DNA of 64,000 bases, from positions 305,358 through 369,357 of the forward strand of contig NZ_LQMT02000007.1 in NCBI RefSeq assembly GCF_001620365.2, read 5' to 3'. Position 1 is the first letter of the stretch; the number at the start of each line of letters is the position of its first letter. Shown here one piece after another: positions 34,719 through 44,900 of this stretch. The notes beneath the pieces were generated by a model. The model worked only from the letters and a program-made list of their open reading frames with translations. It was not told where the DNA came from and ran no database searches. The DNA comes from Amycolatopsis keratiniphila subsp. keratiniphila. Lineage in GTDB: Bacteria > Actinomycetota > Actinomycetes > Mycobacteriales > Pseudonocardiaceae. The position numbers and the translations under genes are program-made.

Positions 34719-36785
34719 TCAGCCGTTGTTCTCGATGATCAGGAGGCGGTCTTCGCCGAGCCGGGCGCGGCGGCCCGGCAGGACGACCGTCGTCGCGAAC
34801 TTCTCCGAGACGATCGCCGGGCCTTCGACCACGGCACCGGCTTCGAGGCGTTCTCGGACGTGCACGGGGACCGAGACCACTCGGTCGGCGCCCGGCACAC
34901 GGAGTTCGCGGTGGCCCAGCAGCGAGACACCGTCTTCCGCGGCCGCGCTCGGGACCTTGTGCGGCCGCGGGATCACCGCGGTCACCTCCAGGGTGGAGGC
35001 GACGACCGGGATCTCGGCGGCGGAGAAGCCGTACGACTCCTGGTAGAAGGCGTGGAAGTCGGCGACGGTCTCCGGCACGCTGTCGACGGTCACCCGGTCT
35101 CCCCGGATCGGCAGCCGGTTGTCCCACGTCTGCCCGCGGTACATCGCGAAGATCGCGCGGTCGAAGGTCAGGCCGTCGACGTCGACCCCTTGCGCGGTCA
35201 GTTCCTCGAGGAGGTTCCGTTCCATGGCCGCGAACCCGTCTTCGATCGCCGCGGCGTTGTCCGGCGACAACGGGACCATCAGTGACTGGGCGCGCGTGGT
35301 GCGCAGGTCGCTTTGCAACAGTCCCAACGCGGAGAACTGGCCGGGGGTGGTGGGGACGACGACGGTGTCCACCCCGAGGATCCGGGCGACGCGGTCCGCG
35401 AGCATCGGCCCGGCGGAGCCGAACGGCAGCAGCGCGAACTCGCGGACGTCGAGTCCCCGGTAGACGGAGATGGTCCGGATCTTGGCGGCGATGTCTTCGC
35501 ACGCGATCTGGTAGGCGGCCTCGGCCAGTTCCTCCGCCGTGAGGTTCCAGCGCTCGCCGGCGCGGGTCAGGGCTGCGCGGGCGGCCTCGACGTCGAGGGT
35601 GATCCGGCCGTCGGCGAACAGATCCGGTTGCAGGACACCCAGCACGAGGCAGGCGTCGGTCAGTGTGGCTTCGACACCTCCCCGCCCATAGCAGGCGGGG
35701 CCCGGATCCGAGCCCGCCGACGCCGGCCCGACGGCGATCTGGCCCAGCGCGTTGGGCCCGATGATGCTGCCCGCGCCCGAGCCGACGCTCTCGACGTCGA
35801 CCAGCGGCAGGGTGAGGGTAAGCCCCGTCTCCAGGGTCCAGAGGTCGGTCAGCGGTGTCTTGCCGTCCACGATCGCGGCGACGTCGGTACTGGTCCCGCC
35901 GACGTCCATGGTCAGCAGGTGCGGCCGTCCTGCGTCGCGGGAGAGGCCGATACTGCCGGTGACCCCGCCGACCGGGCCGGAGACCAGTTGGAACACCGGG
36001 GCACGGCCGGCGTCCTGCACGGTGGCGACGCCGCCGTTGGTCATCATGATCCAGAGCGTGCCGCCGAACGAGCGTTCGGCGAGCGCGGTCGTCAGCCGTT
36101 CCAGGTAGCCCACCACGGCGGGCCCGACATAGGCGTCGAGGGCGACGGTGGTGGTGCGCTCGTGTTCCTTGCTGACCGGATACAGCGCGGACGTCTGGAT
36201 GTAGGCGTGCGGGATCTCCTCGGCGAGGATCTTCGCGGCCCGCTGCTCCTGCTCGCGATTCTGGTAGGAGTTCATGAAGCAGACGCCGACCGCTTCGACA
36301 CCCTGCTCGGCGAAGGCGCGTCCCGCCGCGCGGACCGCCTCTTCGTCCAGCGGGAGCAGCTCCGAGCCGTCGTAGGCGATCCGCTCCGGGATCCCGATCC
36401 GGTTCCGCCGCTCCACGATGGGACGCTCCTGGTGCGGCCGCAGCCAGGTGGGGTCGTAGAACCGGTCGCCGAACTCCCGGTGCATCCGGCCGATGTCGAG
36501 CAGGTCGCGGTGCCCCTGCGTCGCCAGGAGCCCGGTCTTCGCACCCGCCCTGCTCAGGAGGGCGTTGATGCCGACGGTATGCCCGTGCACGATCTCCGCG
36601 ACCTCGGGGACGGTGACGTCGATGGCGCCGAGGGCCTGCAACACCCCCGTCTCCTGTTCCCTGGTCGAGAGCACCTTCCCGTCGCGGATCTCCCCCGTCG
36701 TCCGGTTGAGCCCGATGATGTCGGTGAAGGTTCCCCCGACGTCGATGCCGACCAGCCAGTCGGCTGAGCCACGCTGCTCAGTCAC
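34719..36785 (-). CDS. Hydantoinase A/oxoprolinase-like ATPase subunit, probable ATP-dependent carboxylase
   Basis: The 688-residue protein has two actin-like ATPase phosphate motifs: GIDVGGTFTD near residue 13 and MDVGGTSTDVA near 285. It would phosphorylate the substrate or bicarbonate for its HyuB partner. GTG 36785 was chosen because GGAGG lies six bases upstream and the family N-terminus starts there. A longer reading frame exists without a ribosome site. It leads the six-gene operon (HyuA, HyuB, zinc ribbon, ligase, tandem barrel, SDR). Confidence 0.86.
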   Translation of the reverse strand: MTEQRGSADWLVGIDVGGTFTDIIGLNRTTGEIRDGKVLSTREQETGVLQALGAIDVTVPEVAEIVHGHTVGINALLSRAGAKTGLLATQGHRDLLDIGRMHREFGDRFYDPTWLRPHQERPIVERRNRIGIPERIAYDGSELLPLDEEAVRAAGRAFAEQGVEAVGVCFMNSYQNREQEQRAAKILAEEIPHAYIQTSALYPVSKEHERTTTVALDAYVGPAVVGYLERLTTALAERSFGGTLWIMMTNGGVATVQDAGRAPVFQLVSGPVGGVTGSIGLSRDAGRPHLLTMDVGGTSTDVAAIVDGKTPLTDLWTLETGLTLTLPLVDVESVGSGAGSIIGPNALGQIAVGPASAGSDPGPACYGRGGVEATLTDACLVLGVLQPDLFADGRITLDVEAARAALTRAGERWNLTAEELAEAAYQIACEDIAAKIRTISVYRGLDVREFALLPFGSAGPMLADRVARILGVDTVVVPTTPGQFSALGLLQSDLRTTRAQSLMVPLSPDNAAAIEDGFAAMERNLLEELTAQGVDVDGLTFDRAIFAMYRGQTWDNRLPIRGDRVTVDSVPETVADFHAFYQESYGFSAAEIPVVASTLEVTAVIPRPHKVPSAAAEDGVSLLGHRELRVPGADRVVSVPVHVRERLEAGAVVEGPAIVSEKFATTVVLPGRRARLGEDRLLIIENNG

Positions 36786-36880
36786 TTCACGCCTCCACGG
36801 TCGTCCGTGTATGAGGCGTTCATTCTGGGAACGGGGCACCCGGGCCGGCATCGGCCAAGGGTCAGGGATTTCGTGCGACC

Positions 36881-37978
36881 TTAGGGCAGGTTCCAGGCCG
36901 CGGGTTCCCGGCGCAGCCAGTACGCCATCGCTTCGGTGCGGCTGCTGACGCCGAGCTTGCGCAGGATGCTGGTGATGTGGGACTTCGCCGTGCGCTCGGA
37001 GATCACGAGCCGCTGGGCGATGTGCCGGTTGGCGTGCCCCGCCGCGAGCAGTTCCATGACCTGGATCTCACGCGCGGTGAGTCCCGGACCCGGTGTGGGC
37101 GGCGCCGGCGGCGCTTGGCGGGGAACGGCCGACGGATTCGTCACCAGCCGGTCCGCCGCACCTCGTAGGAAGGTCACTCCTTCGAGCAAGGTCAGCCTGC
37201 CGAGCGAATGGCTGAGCGCCTCGGCCAGCACCGACAACAAGGCCTGGTCGGCTTCGTCGACATCGCGGCGCTGGTGGTAGCAATCGCCATGCAGCAGTCC
37301 GGCGACCTCACCGTGCAGGGTCAGTGGCGCGACACCGTACGAAGTGGACTTGGTGACGTGGATGAGGTCCTTGTCCACGCGGGTGCTCCGTTGCGCGTCG
37401 AAAATCAACCGCGGCCTGCCGGACCGGACGACGTCGCCCTCGACGAGTCGTTCGCCGAGCTGGGGCGGCGAGGCCTTCCCGACGGCGACGATCTCGTCGG
37501 CCCACCGCGGCTCCTTGGTCACGCACATGGTGTGCAACCGCCAGACCGAATCCTCCACTGTGGACACGAGAACCCGGTCAAACCCGAGACGGCAGCCCGC
37601 TTCCGGAACCCGGCTGAGGAACTCATCCACGGTGTTCGCGTCGCGAAGGGATGCCAGGGATTCCGCGACGCTGCGGAGCAGGACGTGCCTGTCGGCAAGC
37701 CTGGCTTCGGCGAGCTCGCTCTCGAAGGCGCGGATACGGCCAAGCAGTTCAACCAGCGCCGGTGACGCGGTTTCTCCCGTGCGACGCAGGGTTTCGCCCA
37801 TGACAGCGTTCCAAAGTCTGCCGAGTACCGCTTTCGCCTCGTCCGCCCAGGGGCCTACCTGCCGAGGCGGAGGGATGTCGATGTCCAGCACGGATTTCAC
37901 GTCGGCACACAGCTCGCGGTACCGCCGTGCGAGCACCGCGAGCGAGCCCGACGGGGAGACGACCTTGTCCGCTTCCAT
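36881..37978 (-). CDS. GAF-LuxR transcriptional regulator
   Basis: The 365-residue protein has an N-terminal helical part, a GAF-like sensor (about 100-270, with GFDRVLVSTVED and GVAPLTLHGEVAGLLHGD) and a C-terminal LuxR helix-turn-helix (LTAREIQVMELLAAGHANRHIAQRL onward). The plan matches regulators of actinobacterial catabolic operons. It is 95 bp upstream of the HyuA gene on the same strand and is the likely local regulator. ATG 37978 has GAGGTGG nearby; a TTG five codons earlier is possible. It contains one copy of TCCACTGTGGA. Confidence 0.8.
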   Translation of the reverse strand: MEADKVVSPSGSLAVLARRYRELCADVKSVLDIDIPPPRQVGPWADEAKAVLGRLWNAVMGETLRRTGETASPALVELLGRIRAFESELAEARLADRHVLLRSVAESLASLRDANTVDEFLSRVPEAGCRLGFDRVLVSTVEDSVWRLHTMCVTKEPRWADEIVAVGKASPPQLGERLVEGDVVRSGRPRLIFDAQRSTRVDKDLIHVTKSTSYGVAPLTLHGEVAGLLHGDCYHQRRDVDEADQALLSVLAEALSHSLGRLTLLEGVTFLRGAADRLVTNPSAVPRQAPPAPPTPGPGLTAREIQVMELLAAGHANRHIAQRLVISERTAKSHITSILRKLGVSSRTEAMAYWLRREPAAWNLP

Positions 37979-38021
37979 CGTCCACCTCGACAATCCCGCG
38001 AATCTGCCGACAATATATGAT

Positions 38022-38981
38022 CTATTCGCTCCCTGCCAGCCCCAGCGCGGCGGCGAGGAACGGCCAGGACGTGTGCAGTTCTCGCTCCCAGTGCGGCCAG
38101 CTGTGCGTTCCGTCGCCGTAGTAGTCGACGGTCACCGGGATCCCGCGAAGCCGCAACCGGTCGGTGAAGGTGCGGGACGAAGCTGAGGCGGCCGCCTCGA
38201 TCGGATCCGTCGGCCAGGAGGCCCCCGCCTGGCGTCCGTCGCCCGACGAGACGTACAGGGCGGTGCCACGCAGATCGTCGACGTGATCGAAGGGGTTGCG
38301 GGCGCTCCAGACAGCATGATCCCACCACTGTGAGCCCCACAAGTCCTCGGGCCCATGGCCCTGACGGACCAGGATCAGCTGGATCAACTGGGTCGCGGCG
38401 GGCAGCAATGTGTTGGGAAGGCCGCTGTAGGACGCGGCCGCGGCGAACATTCCCTTGTGGCGGAAGGCGTACGCCATCGCGCCATAGCCACCGGTGGACA
38501 GCCCGGCCACAGCCCGGGTCCGGTTCACGCGGTACTTGCTTTCGACCAATTCTCGAACTTCGTTGGTGTGGAACGTTTCCCAGTCCGGCATACCCGAGCG
38601 CCACGTGGAGTAGAACGCGGCATACCCACCGGCGGGCATGATCACCACGACGTCTTTGTCCACGGTGAACTCTTCGACGTCGGTGTGCGCGGCCCAGCCG
38701 AGGTAGTCCGGTGTCGGCACGGGGTCCTGGTCCGCGCAGCAACCGTGCAGCAGCCACAGTTGCGGAAACGAGCGCTCGGGGCGGGCGGCGTAGTTCGACG
38801 GCAGCAGCACCCTGACCATGGCGGTGGTGCCCAGCGCGGGCGAGTCGATCACGAGATCCGTGGTCCGGTCGTCGACCTGGACTTCGCCTACTATGCGGGC
38901 CCCTTCGGCGTACGCGGGCGGGATCGACACGCCCGCGATGACGACGAGCAGAACGATCGCGATCCTGAACAGCCGTCTCAT
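38022..38981 (-). CDS. Secreted antigen-85-like esterase/acyltransferase
   Basis: The 319-residue protein has a signal peptide (MRRLFRIAIVLLVVIAGVS, with cleavage after about AYA) and an alpha/beta-hydrolase fold of the esterase D/antigen 85 family. The nucleophile Ser is in GLSTGGYGA. LWGSQ then NPFDHVDDLRG.ALYVSSGDG, and the C-terminal HSWPHWERELH with the catalytic His, follow the antigen 85 pattern. It should act outside the membrane, moving an acyl chain to a sugar or other acceptor, or hydrolysing an ester. GGAGG precedes ATG 38981, which overlaps the PKS stop by four bases. Confidence 0.85.
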   Translation of the reverse strand: MRRLFRIAIVLLVVIAGVSIPPAYAEGARIVGEVQVDDRTTDLVIDSPALGTTAMVRVLLPSNYAARPERSFPQLWLLHGCCADQDPVPTPDYLGWAAHTDVEEFTVDKDVVVIMPAGGYAAFYSTWRSGMPDWETFHTNEVRELVESKYRVNRTRAVAGLSTGGYGAMAYAFRHKGMFAAAASYSGLPNTLLPAATQLIQLILVRQGHGPEDLWGSQWWDHAVWSARNPFDHVDDLRGTALYVSSGDGRQAGASWPTDPIEAAASASSRTFTDRLRLRGIPVTVDYYGDGTHSWPHWERELHTSWPFLAAALGLAGSE

Positions 38982-41900
38982 CGGGATTCCTCCGGGAAGT
39001 CGAGCGCGGCGGACAAGGCGGCCGCGAGCGCCGTGACGTGCGGCGGGTCGATCATCGAGACGTGGTCGCCGGGCACCCGCACCACCCGCAACCGCGGGCT
39101 GAGCGCGTCCCAGCCGAGAGCCTCGTCGGTCCGCAGATAGCGCGGATCCAGCGTCGTGGTCAGCGGATGCGGCTGTTCGGCCCGCAGCAGCACGACCGGC
39201 CCGTGCCACGGGCGCGGGGTGTACCGCTCGGCCAGCAGAGCGTCCACATAGGACGTGTGCTGGTGACGCAGTACTCCCTCGCCGATTCCGGGCACGGCGG
39301 CGCGGACCCTGTCGAGTACGAGCCCGATCCGGTCGTCCTCCTCGGCGGCGGTCAGTTCATCGTGGGCCAGGCCGAGCGGGACGCCGTAAGTTCGTTCGAC
39401 GTGCTCGGCGAATCGCATGAACCGGTCGAGTGGCGCGGTGTCCGGCCCCGGGAGCGGGAGGATCGAGTCGATGAGCACCACCGGCCCGACCAGCCTGCCC
39501 CGTTCGGTGAGCACCCTGGCGACTTCGTAGGCGAGGTAGCCGCCGAAGGACCAGCCCGCCACCGCGCAGGGTCCGTCCGGTTGGCGGTCGGCGATCAGAT
39601 CGGCGTAGTGCACGGCCTTCTCTTCGACGGAATCGAGATGGTCCACCCGCTCGTAGCCGAGGCACGGACGGCCGAGCGCCGTCACCAGGGGCTGGTACAC
39701 GCTCGTGGCCCCGCCCGCCGGATGGAACAAGTGCAGCGGCGGGCCGTCACCGTCGCGCAGTGTGCGGACGGTGCCCTCGGGAGAGGCGTCGAGCAGCTCA
39801 CGGACGACGTCGGCCATGCCTGCCACGGTGGGGGTGTCGAACAGACCGGCAGGTTCGGTGCCGAGGCGGCGGGTGACGGCCTCGCGCAACCGCCCGGCGG
39901 CCGCGGCCGTGCCCGCGAAATCGTCGTGTACACCGACTTCCGGCACGTCCAGGACCTCACACCACAGCGACGATATCCAGCGTTCGGCGTGGTCGCGGGC
40001 TCCGATGACGACGGCGGCGGCGGGAGCGGCACCGATCTCAACGCCGAGGTCAGCGGCGATCTCGGCCGTTCCCGCCCCGCGCAGCAGCAAGGCGGTGGAC
40101 GGCTGCGTGCCGAACTCCCGCAGCACCGCCGTGCGCAACCGCAGGGCGGTCAACGAATCCAGGCCCAGTTCCAGCAACGATGTCCGCGGATCCGGCGGAG
40201 CGATCCCCAGGACTTCGGTGACGCACGAGAGCAGGCGCTCTTGGACAGTGCCGCTTCTTCCGGCCGGCGTGGTGCGGGTGACGAGGCCTGCCAGGAACGG
40301 CCGGTCCGCCAGTGCGGGAAAGACCTCGGCGGCGGCGTTCAGGTCGCTGTCCAGCAGGCCGAACGCCGGACGGCCGTCGGCGAGGACCGCGCCGAGCGCG
40401 TCAAGGGCGGTGGTGGGATCGATCGACGCCAGACCTGCGTTGAGCCGATCTTCGGTGCCTTCACGGGTCCACGCGGCCCAGTTGACGGTCGTCGCGGGCA
40501 AACCGGCGGCCTGCCGGGCGGCTACCAACGCGTCCAGCCAGGCGTTGGCCGTGGCGTGCGCGGCCTGACCGGGCGAACCGACCAGCCCGGCCAGCGAGGA
40601 CTGCGCGAGCCACCAGTCCAGTTCGACGCCCTCCGTGGATTCGTGCAGCCGCAGGCCACCGAGAACCTTGGGCCGCCATGCACGGGCGAGGTCGTCCGCG
40701 TCCAGCTCGGTCAGGACGCGATCCGCGAGCAAGCCCGCACCGTGCACGACTCCCCGCAGGCGGACGCCGCCCTCCTGTGCGCGTTCGACGAGCCGTTCGG
40801 CCACCCCGGGTTCGGCCAGGTCCCCGAGCACGACGTCGACGTGCACCCCGAGGGCATGCAATCCGTCGAGCACACCGGGAGCCGGTCCGGTCCGTCCGTT
40901 CAGGACCAGCCGGGTCGCCCCTTGGCGGGCCAGCCATTCCGCGGTCAGCAGGCCGAGTTCGCCCAGACCGCCGGTGAGCAGGTAGGCGCCCGGCCCGACC
41001 GGGACCGGCCCCGCCGCCAGGACGACGCGGGTCAGCTTCGCGGCGAAGCGGCGGCCGTCGCGCCAGGCGACCTCGTCCTCCGGCTGATCCGCGCGGAGTT
41101 CCGCGACCAGCGGGGCACCCTGGTCCAAGTCCACGTGCGTCGCGCGCATCGCGGGATGTTCGAAGGCCAGCACCCGGATCAACGCCCGGAGCGCAGCGAG
41201 ACCGGGCCGACCGGACTCCTCTGGGACCACGGCGTGCGCTCCCCTCGTGACGAGCCATAGACGTGGCGGTTCGGGCCGGTCGGCCAGTACCCGAACTAGA
41301 GCGGCCACTCGGAGCACCTGTCGCTGGGCGGCGTCGGGGTCGGCGTCTTCCCCCGCGAGCAGCACCACCGCGTCGGCCGGGCGGGAGGGATCTGTGTGGA
41401 CGCTGTCCCCCGCGTCGGTGAGGGCGGCGACCAGCTCCGATGTGTCCACTTCGGACACAAGCGCCCAGGTTTTCGGGCCCGAAGTCACCGGTGGCAACGG
41501 AACCGGCTCCCAGCGCGGTTCCAGGACGGTGACCGGCGTCTTCAACCGCGCAGCGCGGACCCGCGCGAATTCGACCAGTACGGTGTCGTCGTCGGCGAGC
41601 AACTGGACGGTGCCGGTGATGCCGTCCGGGGTGGATCCGGTGACTTCGGCGGCGCACCAGGTCCCCCGCGAGGGGTCTCCGAGCAGACGGACCGAGCCGA
41701 GAACGGTGGGCACGTACCGCCCGGAGGCCGTCCCAGCGCTCGCAGCGGCCGCGGCGAGCACGTGGAGGCACGCGTCGGCGAGCGCCGGATGTAGCGTGTA
41801 CGCCGGATGGTGTCCCGCCTCCTCGGGGAGCGTCAGGCGGGCGGACGCGGCTCCGTTCGCCGCGTGCACCCCGTGGAGTGCGCGGAAAGCCGGACCGTAC

Positions 41901-44900
41901 GCGTGTCCAGCGTCGGCGAAGCGGCCGTACAGGTCGATGCCCTGCCCACCGACCCGTGGCAGCGGCACAGGAGCGGCCGTGTCGTCGTCCACCACCGTGG
42001 CCCGGGCGTGCGTGACCCATTCGCCCACCGAACGCGCCAGCACCGTGAACTCCTCACCGATCAGGCTCGAGGTGACCTCGACAGGGGCCGACAGTTGCAG
42101 GAGGACCTCCAAGGTCAGCTCGCGGACGGCCTTGCCTCCCCCAGCCAGAGCCAGTTCCAGGTAGCCGGTCGCCGGAAAGACCGGGGTGCCGTCCAGGGCG
42201 TGGTCGGCCAGCCAAGGCAGGCGTTCGGTCGAGATCTCCGACTGCCACAGGTGACGGCCGTCCTCGGGCACCTCGACGTGTTCACCGAGTAAAGGATGCC
42301 TGGCGGAAGAAGGCGTCGTGGCGCGCCAGTACCGGGTGTGCCGCCAGCGTGGCCCGGGGAGGTCCAGGACCGGCGCCACTGGGTATTGCCCGCGCAGCGC
42401 GCCGGGATGCCCGGCGACGTGCAGAGCCGCGAGTGCGGGCGGGAAGCCGTCGGCGTCGCGGCTAGTGCTCGCCAACGCCAGCGCCTCCGGACCGCAAGTG
42501 TCCTCGATGGCAGCCAGTGTCACCGGGTGGGGCGCTATCTCCAGGAAGACCGCATGCCCGCGCTCTGCGGCGGCACGCAGGGCCTGTGCGAAGCGGACCG
42601 GGCGGCGCAGGTTGGCCGTCCAGTGGTCGAGGTCGAATTTCGGCTCGGCCAGCGGGTCTTCGAGCACGCTCGAGAACACCCGGACCGTGGGTGCCGACGA
42701 GGTCACCGTCCCGACGGCGTCACGGAAACGGCGCAAACCCGGCTCGACGGCAGCGGTATGCGCGGCAGCCCCGATCGGCAGCACGCGGGCGAACCGTCCC
42801 TCGGCCGTCGCCCGGGCCACGAGGCTCGCTACGGCCGACGCGGGTCCGGCGACGGTGCACTGGCCGGGCGAGGCGTACACCGCGACCTCGACGCCGGGAA
42901 ACCGTCCGTCCACTTCGGACGCCGGTAGTTCGACCACCGCCATCGCACCCGAGTTCGCCGTGTCGAGCGCGGCGAGTAGCCGTGCACGCTCGCGGACCAC
43001 CAGCAGTCCTTGCGGGACCTCCAGCGCTCCCGCGACGACCGCGGCGGCGACCTCCCCCACCGAATGCCCCACCACGGCGGCCGGGTGGACCCCGCGGGTT
43101 TCCCAGTAACGCGCGAGAGCGATCTGCACACCGAACAACGCCGGTTGCGCCACCCGCAGATCGCCGTCATCGCTCTCCAGTGCCTCACTCAAGGAGAACC
43201 CACACAGTTCGGCGAACACGGAGTCCAGGTCGGCCACGGCGGAGGCGAACGCGGGCTCGGCCGCCGCCAGCCGGGCCCCCACGCCGGACCAGGATGATCC
43301 GAATCCGGAGAAGACGAACACGGGCGCTGCCGCTTCGGCACGGACGAGGCCCGTGGTCACCTCGGGCGCGGCGTCACCGAGCCCCATCGCCCGCAGCCCG
43401 GCGACGGCCGCGGCACGGTCCGCCGCGCGCACGACCCCGCGGACGCGGCCGTGGTCTCGCCGCCGTGCCAGCGTGGCGGCGACGTCTGCCAGCGGAACGT
43501 CGGTTCGTTCTTCGAGCCAGTCCGCGAGATCCGCGGCGTGGGTGGCGAGCCGGGTGGTGTCGGCACCGGACACGGCGACGAGTTCGGTCCGCTGCTCGTC
43601 GGCCAGTGCGGGCGGCGGTGCTTTGGGCCATTCCTCGACCACGACGTGGGCGTTGGTGCCCCCGAAGCCGAACGCCGAAACGCCGGCGCGCGCCCGGCCC
43701 GAATAGCGTGGCCAGGGCACGGGAGCGTCGACCACGCGCAGGCCGTCGAAGTCGATGTGCGGATTGGGTTCGCGGAAGTGCAGGCCTGCCGGGACGGTGC
43801 CGTGATCGAGGGCGAGGACGACCTTGATCAGCCCCACGATCCCCGCCGCCCCTTCCAGATGTCCCAGGTTGGTCTTGACCGATCCCAGCAGAAGCGGATT
43901 CTCCGACGTCCTCCCGGAGCCGAGCGCCGCCCGGAGCGCGCCCGCTTCGATCGGGTCGCCCAGCAAGGTTCCGGTGCCGTGCGCCTCCACAAAGTCCACA
44001 GTGGACGCATCGACCGCGGCGACGTCGTAGGCCTCGCGCAGGAGATCGGTCTGCGCCGCCGGATTGGGCGCCATCAACCCGTTGGACCGGCCGTCGGAAT
44101 TGGTGGCGCTGCCGCGCAGGACGGCCAGTATCCGGTCGCCCGCCGACCGGGCGTCCGCGAGCCGCCGCAGGACGACGACCCCGCATCCCTCGCCCCGCAC
44201 GATCCCGTCGGCCGCGGCGTCGAAAGCCTTGCAGCGCGCGTCGACGGCGAGCAGACCGGCACGCCGGAAAGTGGCGAAGGGACCTTCGCTGAGCAAGAGG
44301 TTCACGCCTCCGGCCAACGCGAGGTCGCATTCTCCGCGCTGCAGGCTCACCAAGGCGTGGTGCACCGCGACCAGCGACGAGGAACACGCCGTGTCCACGA
44401 CCGCCGAAGGCCCTCTCAGATCCAGCAAGTACGACAGCCGGTTGGCCACGATCGCGGCCGATGCCCCGGTGCCCGACCACGCGTCGACCCGTCCGGGGTC
44501 GGCCATGCTCAACGCGCCGTACTCGGCGGCCGAGACACCCACGAAGACGCCTGTCCGGCTGCCCCGTAGCTCTCCCGGCGGGATGCCCGCGTGTTCCAGC
44601 GCCGTCCAGGCGACCTCCGCCATGATCCGCTGCTGTGGATCCATCGACGCGGCCTCGTGGGCGGTGACGCCGAAGAACTCCGCGTCGAATCCGGCGACGT
44701 CGTCCAGGTAGCCGCCCGGTTCATCAGGTCCTTCACAGCCTGAGGGGCGCGGGCCGATGACGTCCCGTCCGGCGGTCAGCAGCTCCCAGAACCGGGCGGG
44801 AGAGTCGATCCCGCCCGGCAGGCGGCAGCCGACCCCGATCACCGCGATCGGCTCCGCCGCTGCGACGAGACCGGTCCTGTGACCGCGCGGATCGGGTGCG

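Noticed and set aside
32790..36785. Annotation as 5-oxoprolinase or hydantoinase
   Set aside because: Family membership alone allows it, but the CoA ligase, SDR and zinc-ribbon neighbours fit a carboxylase better, so the neutral family name with a carboxylase preference was used.
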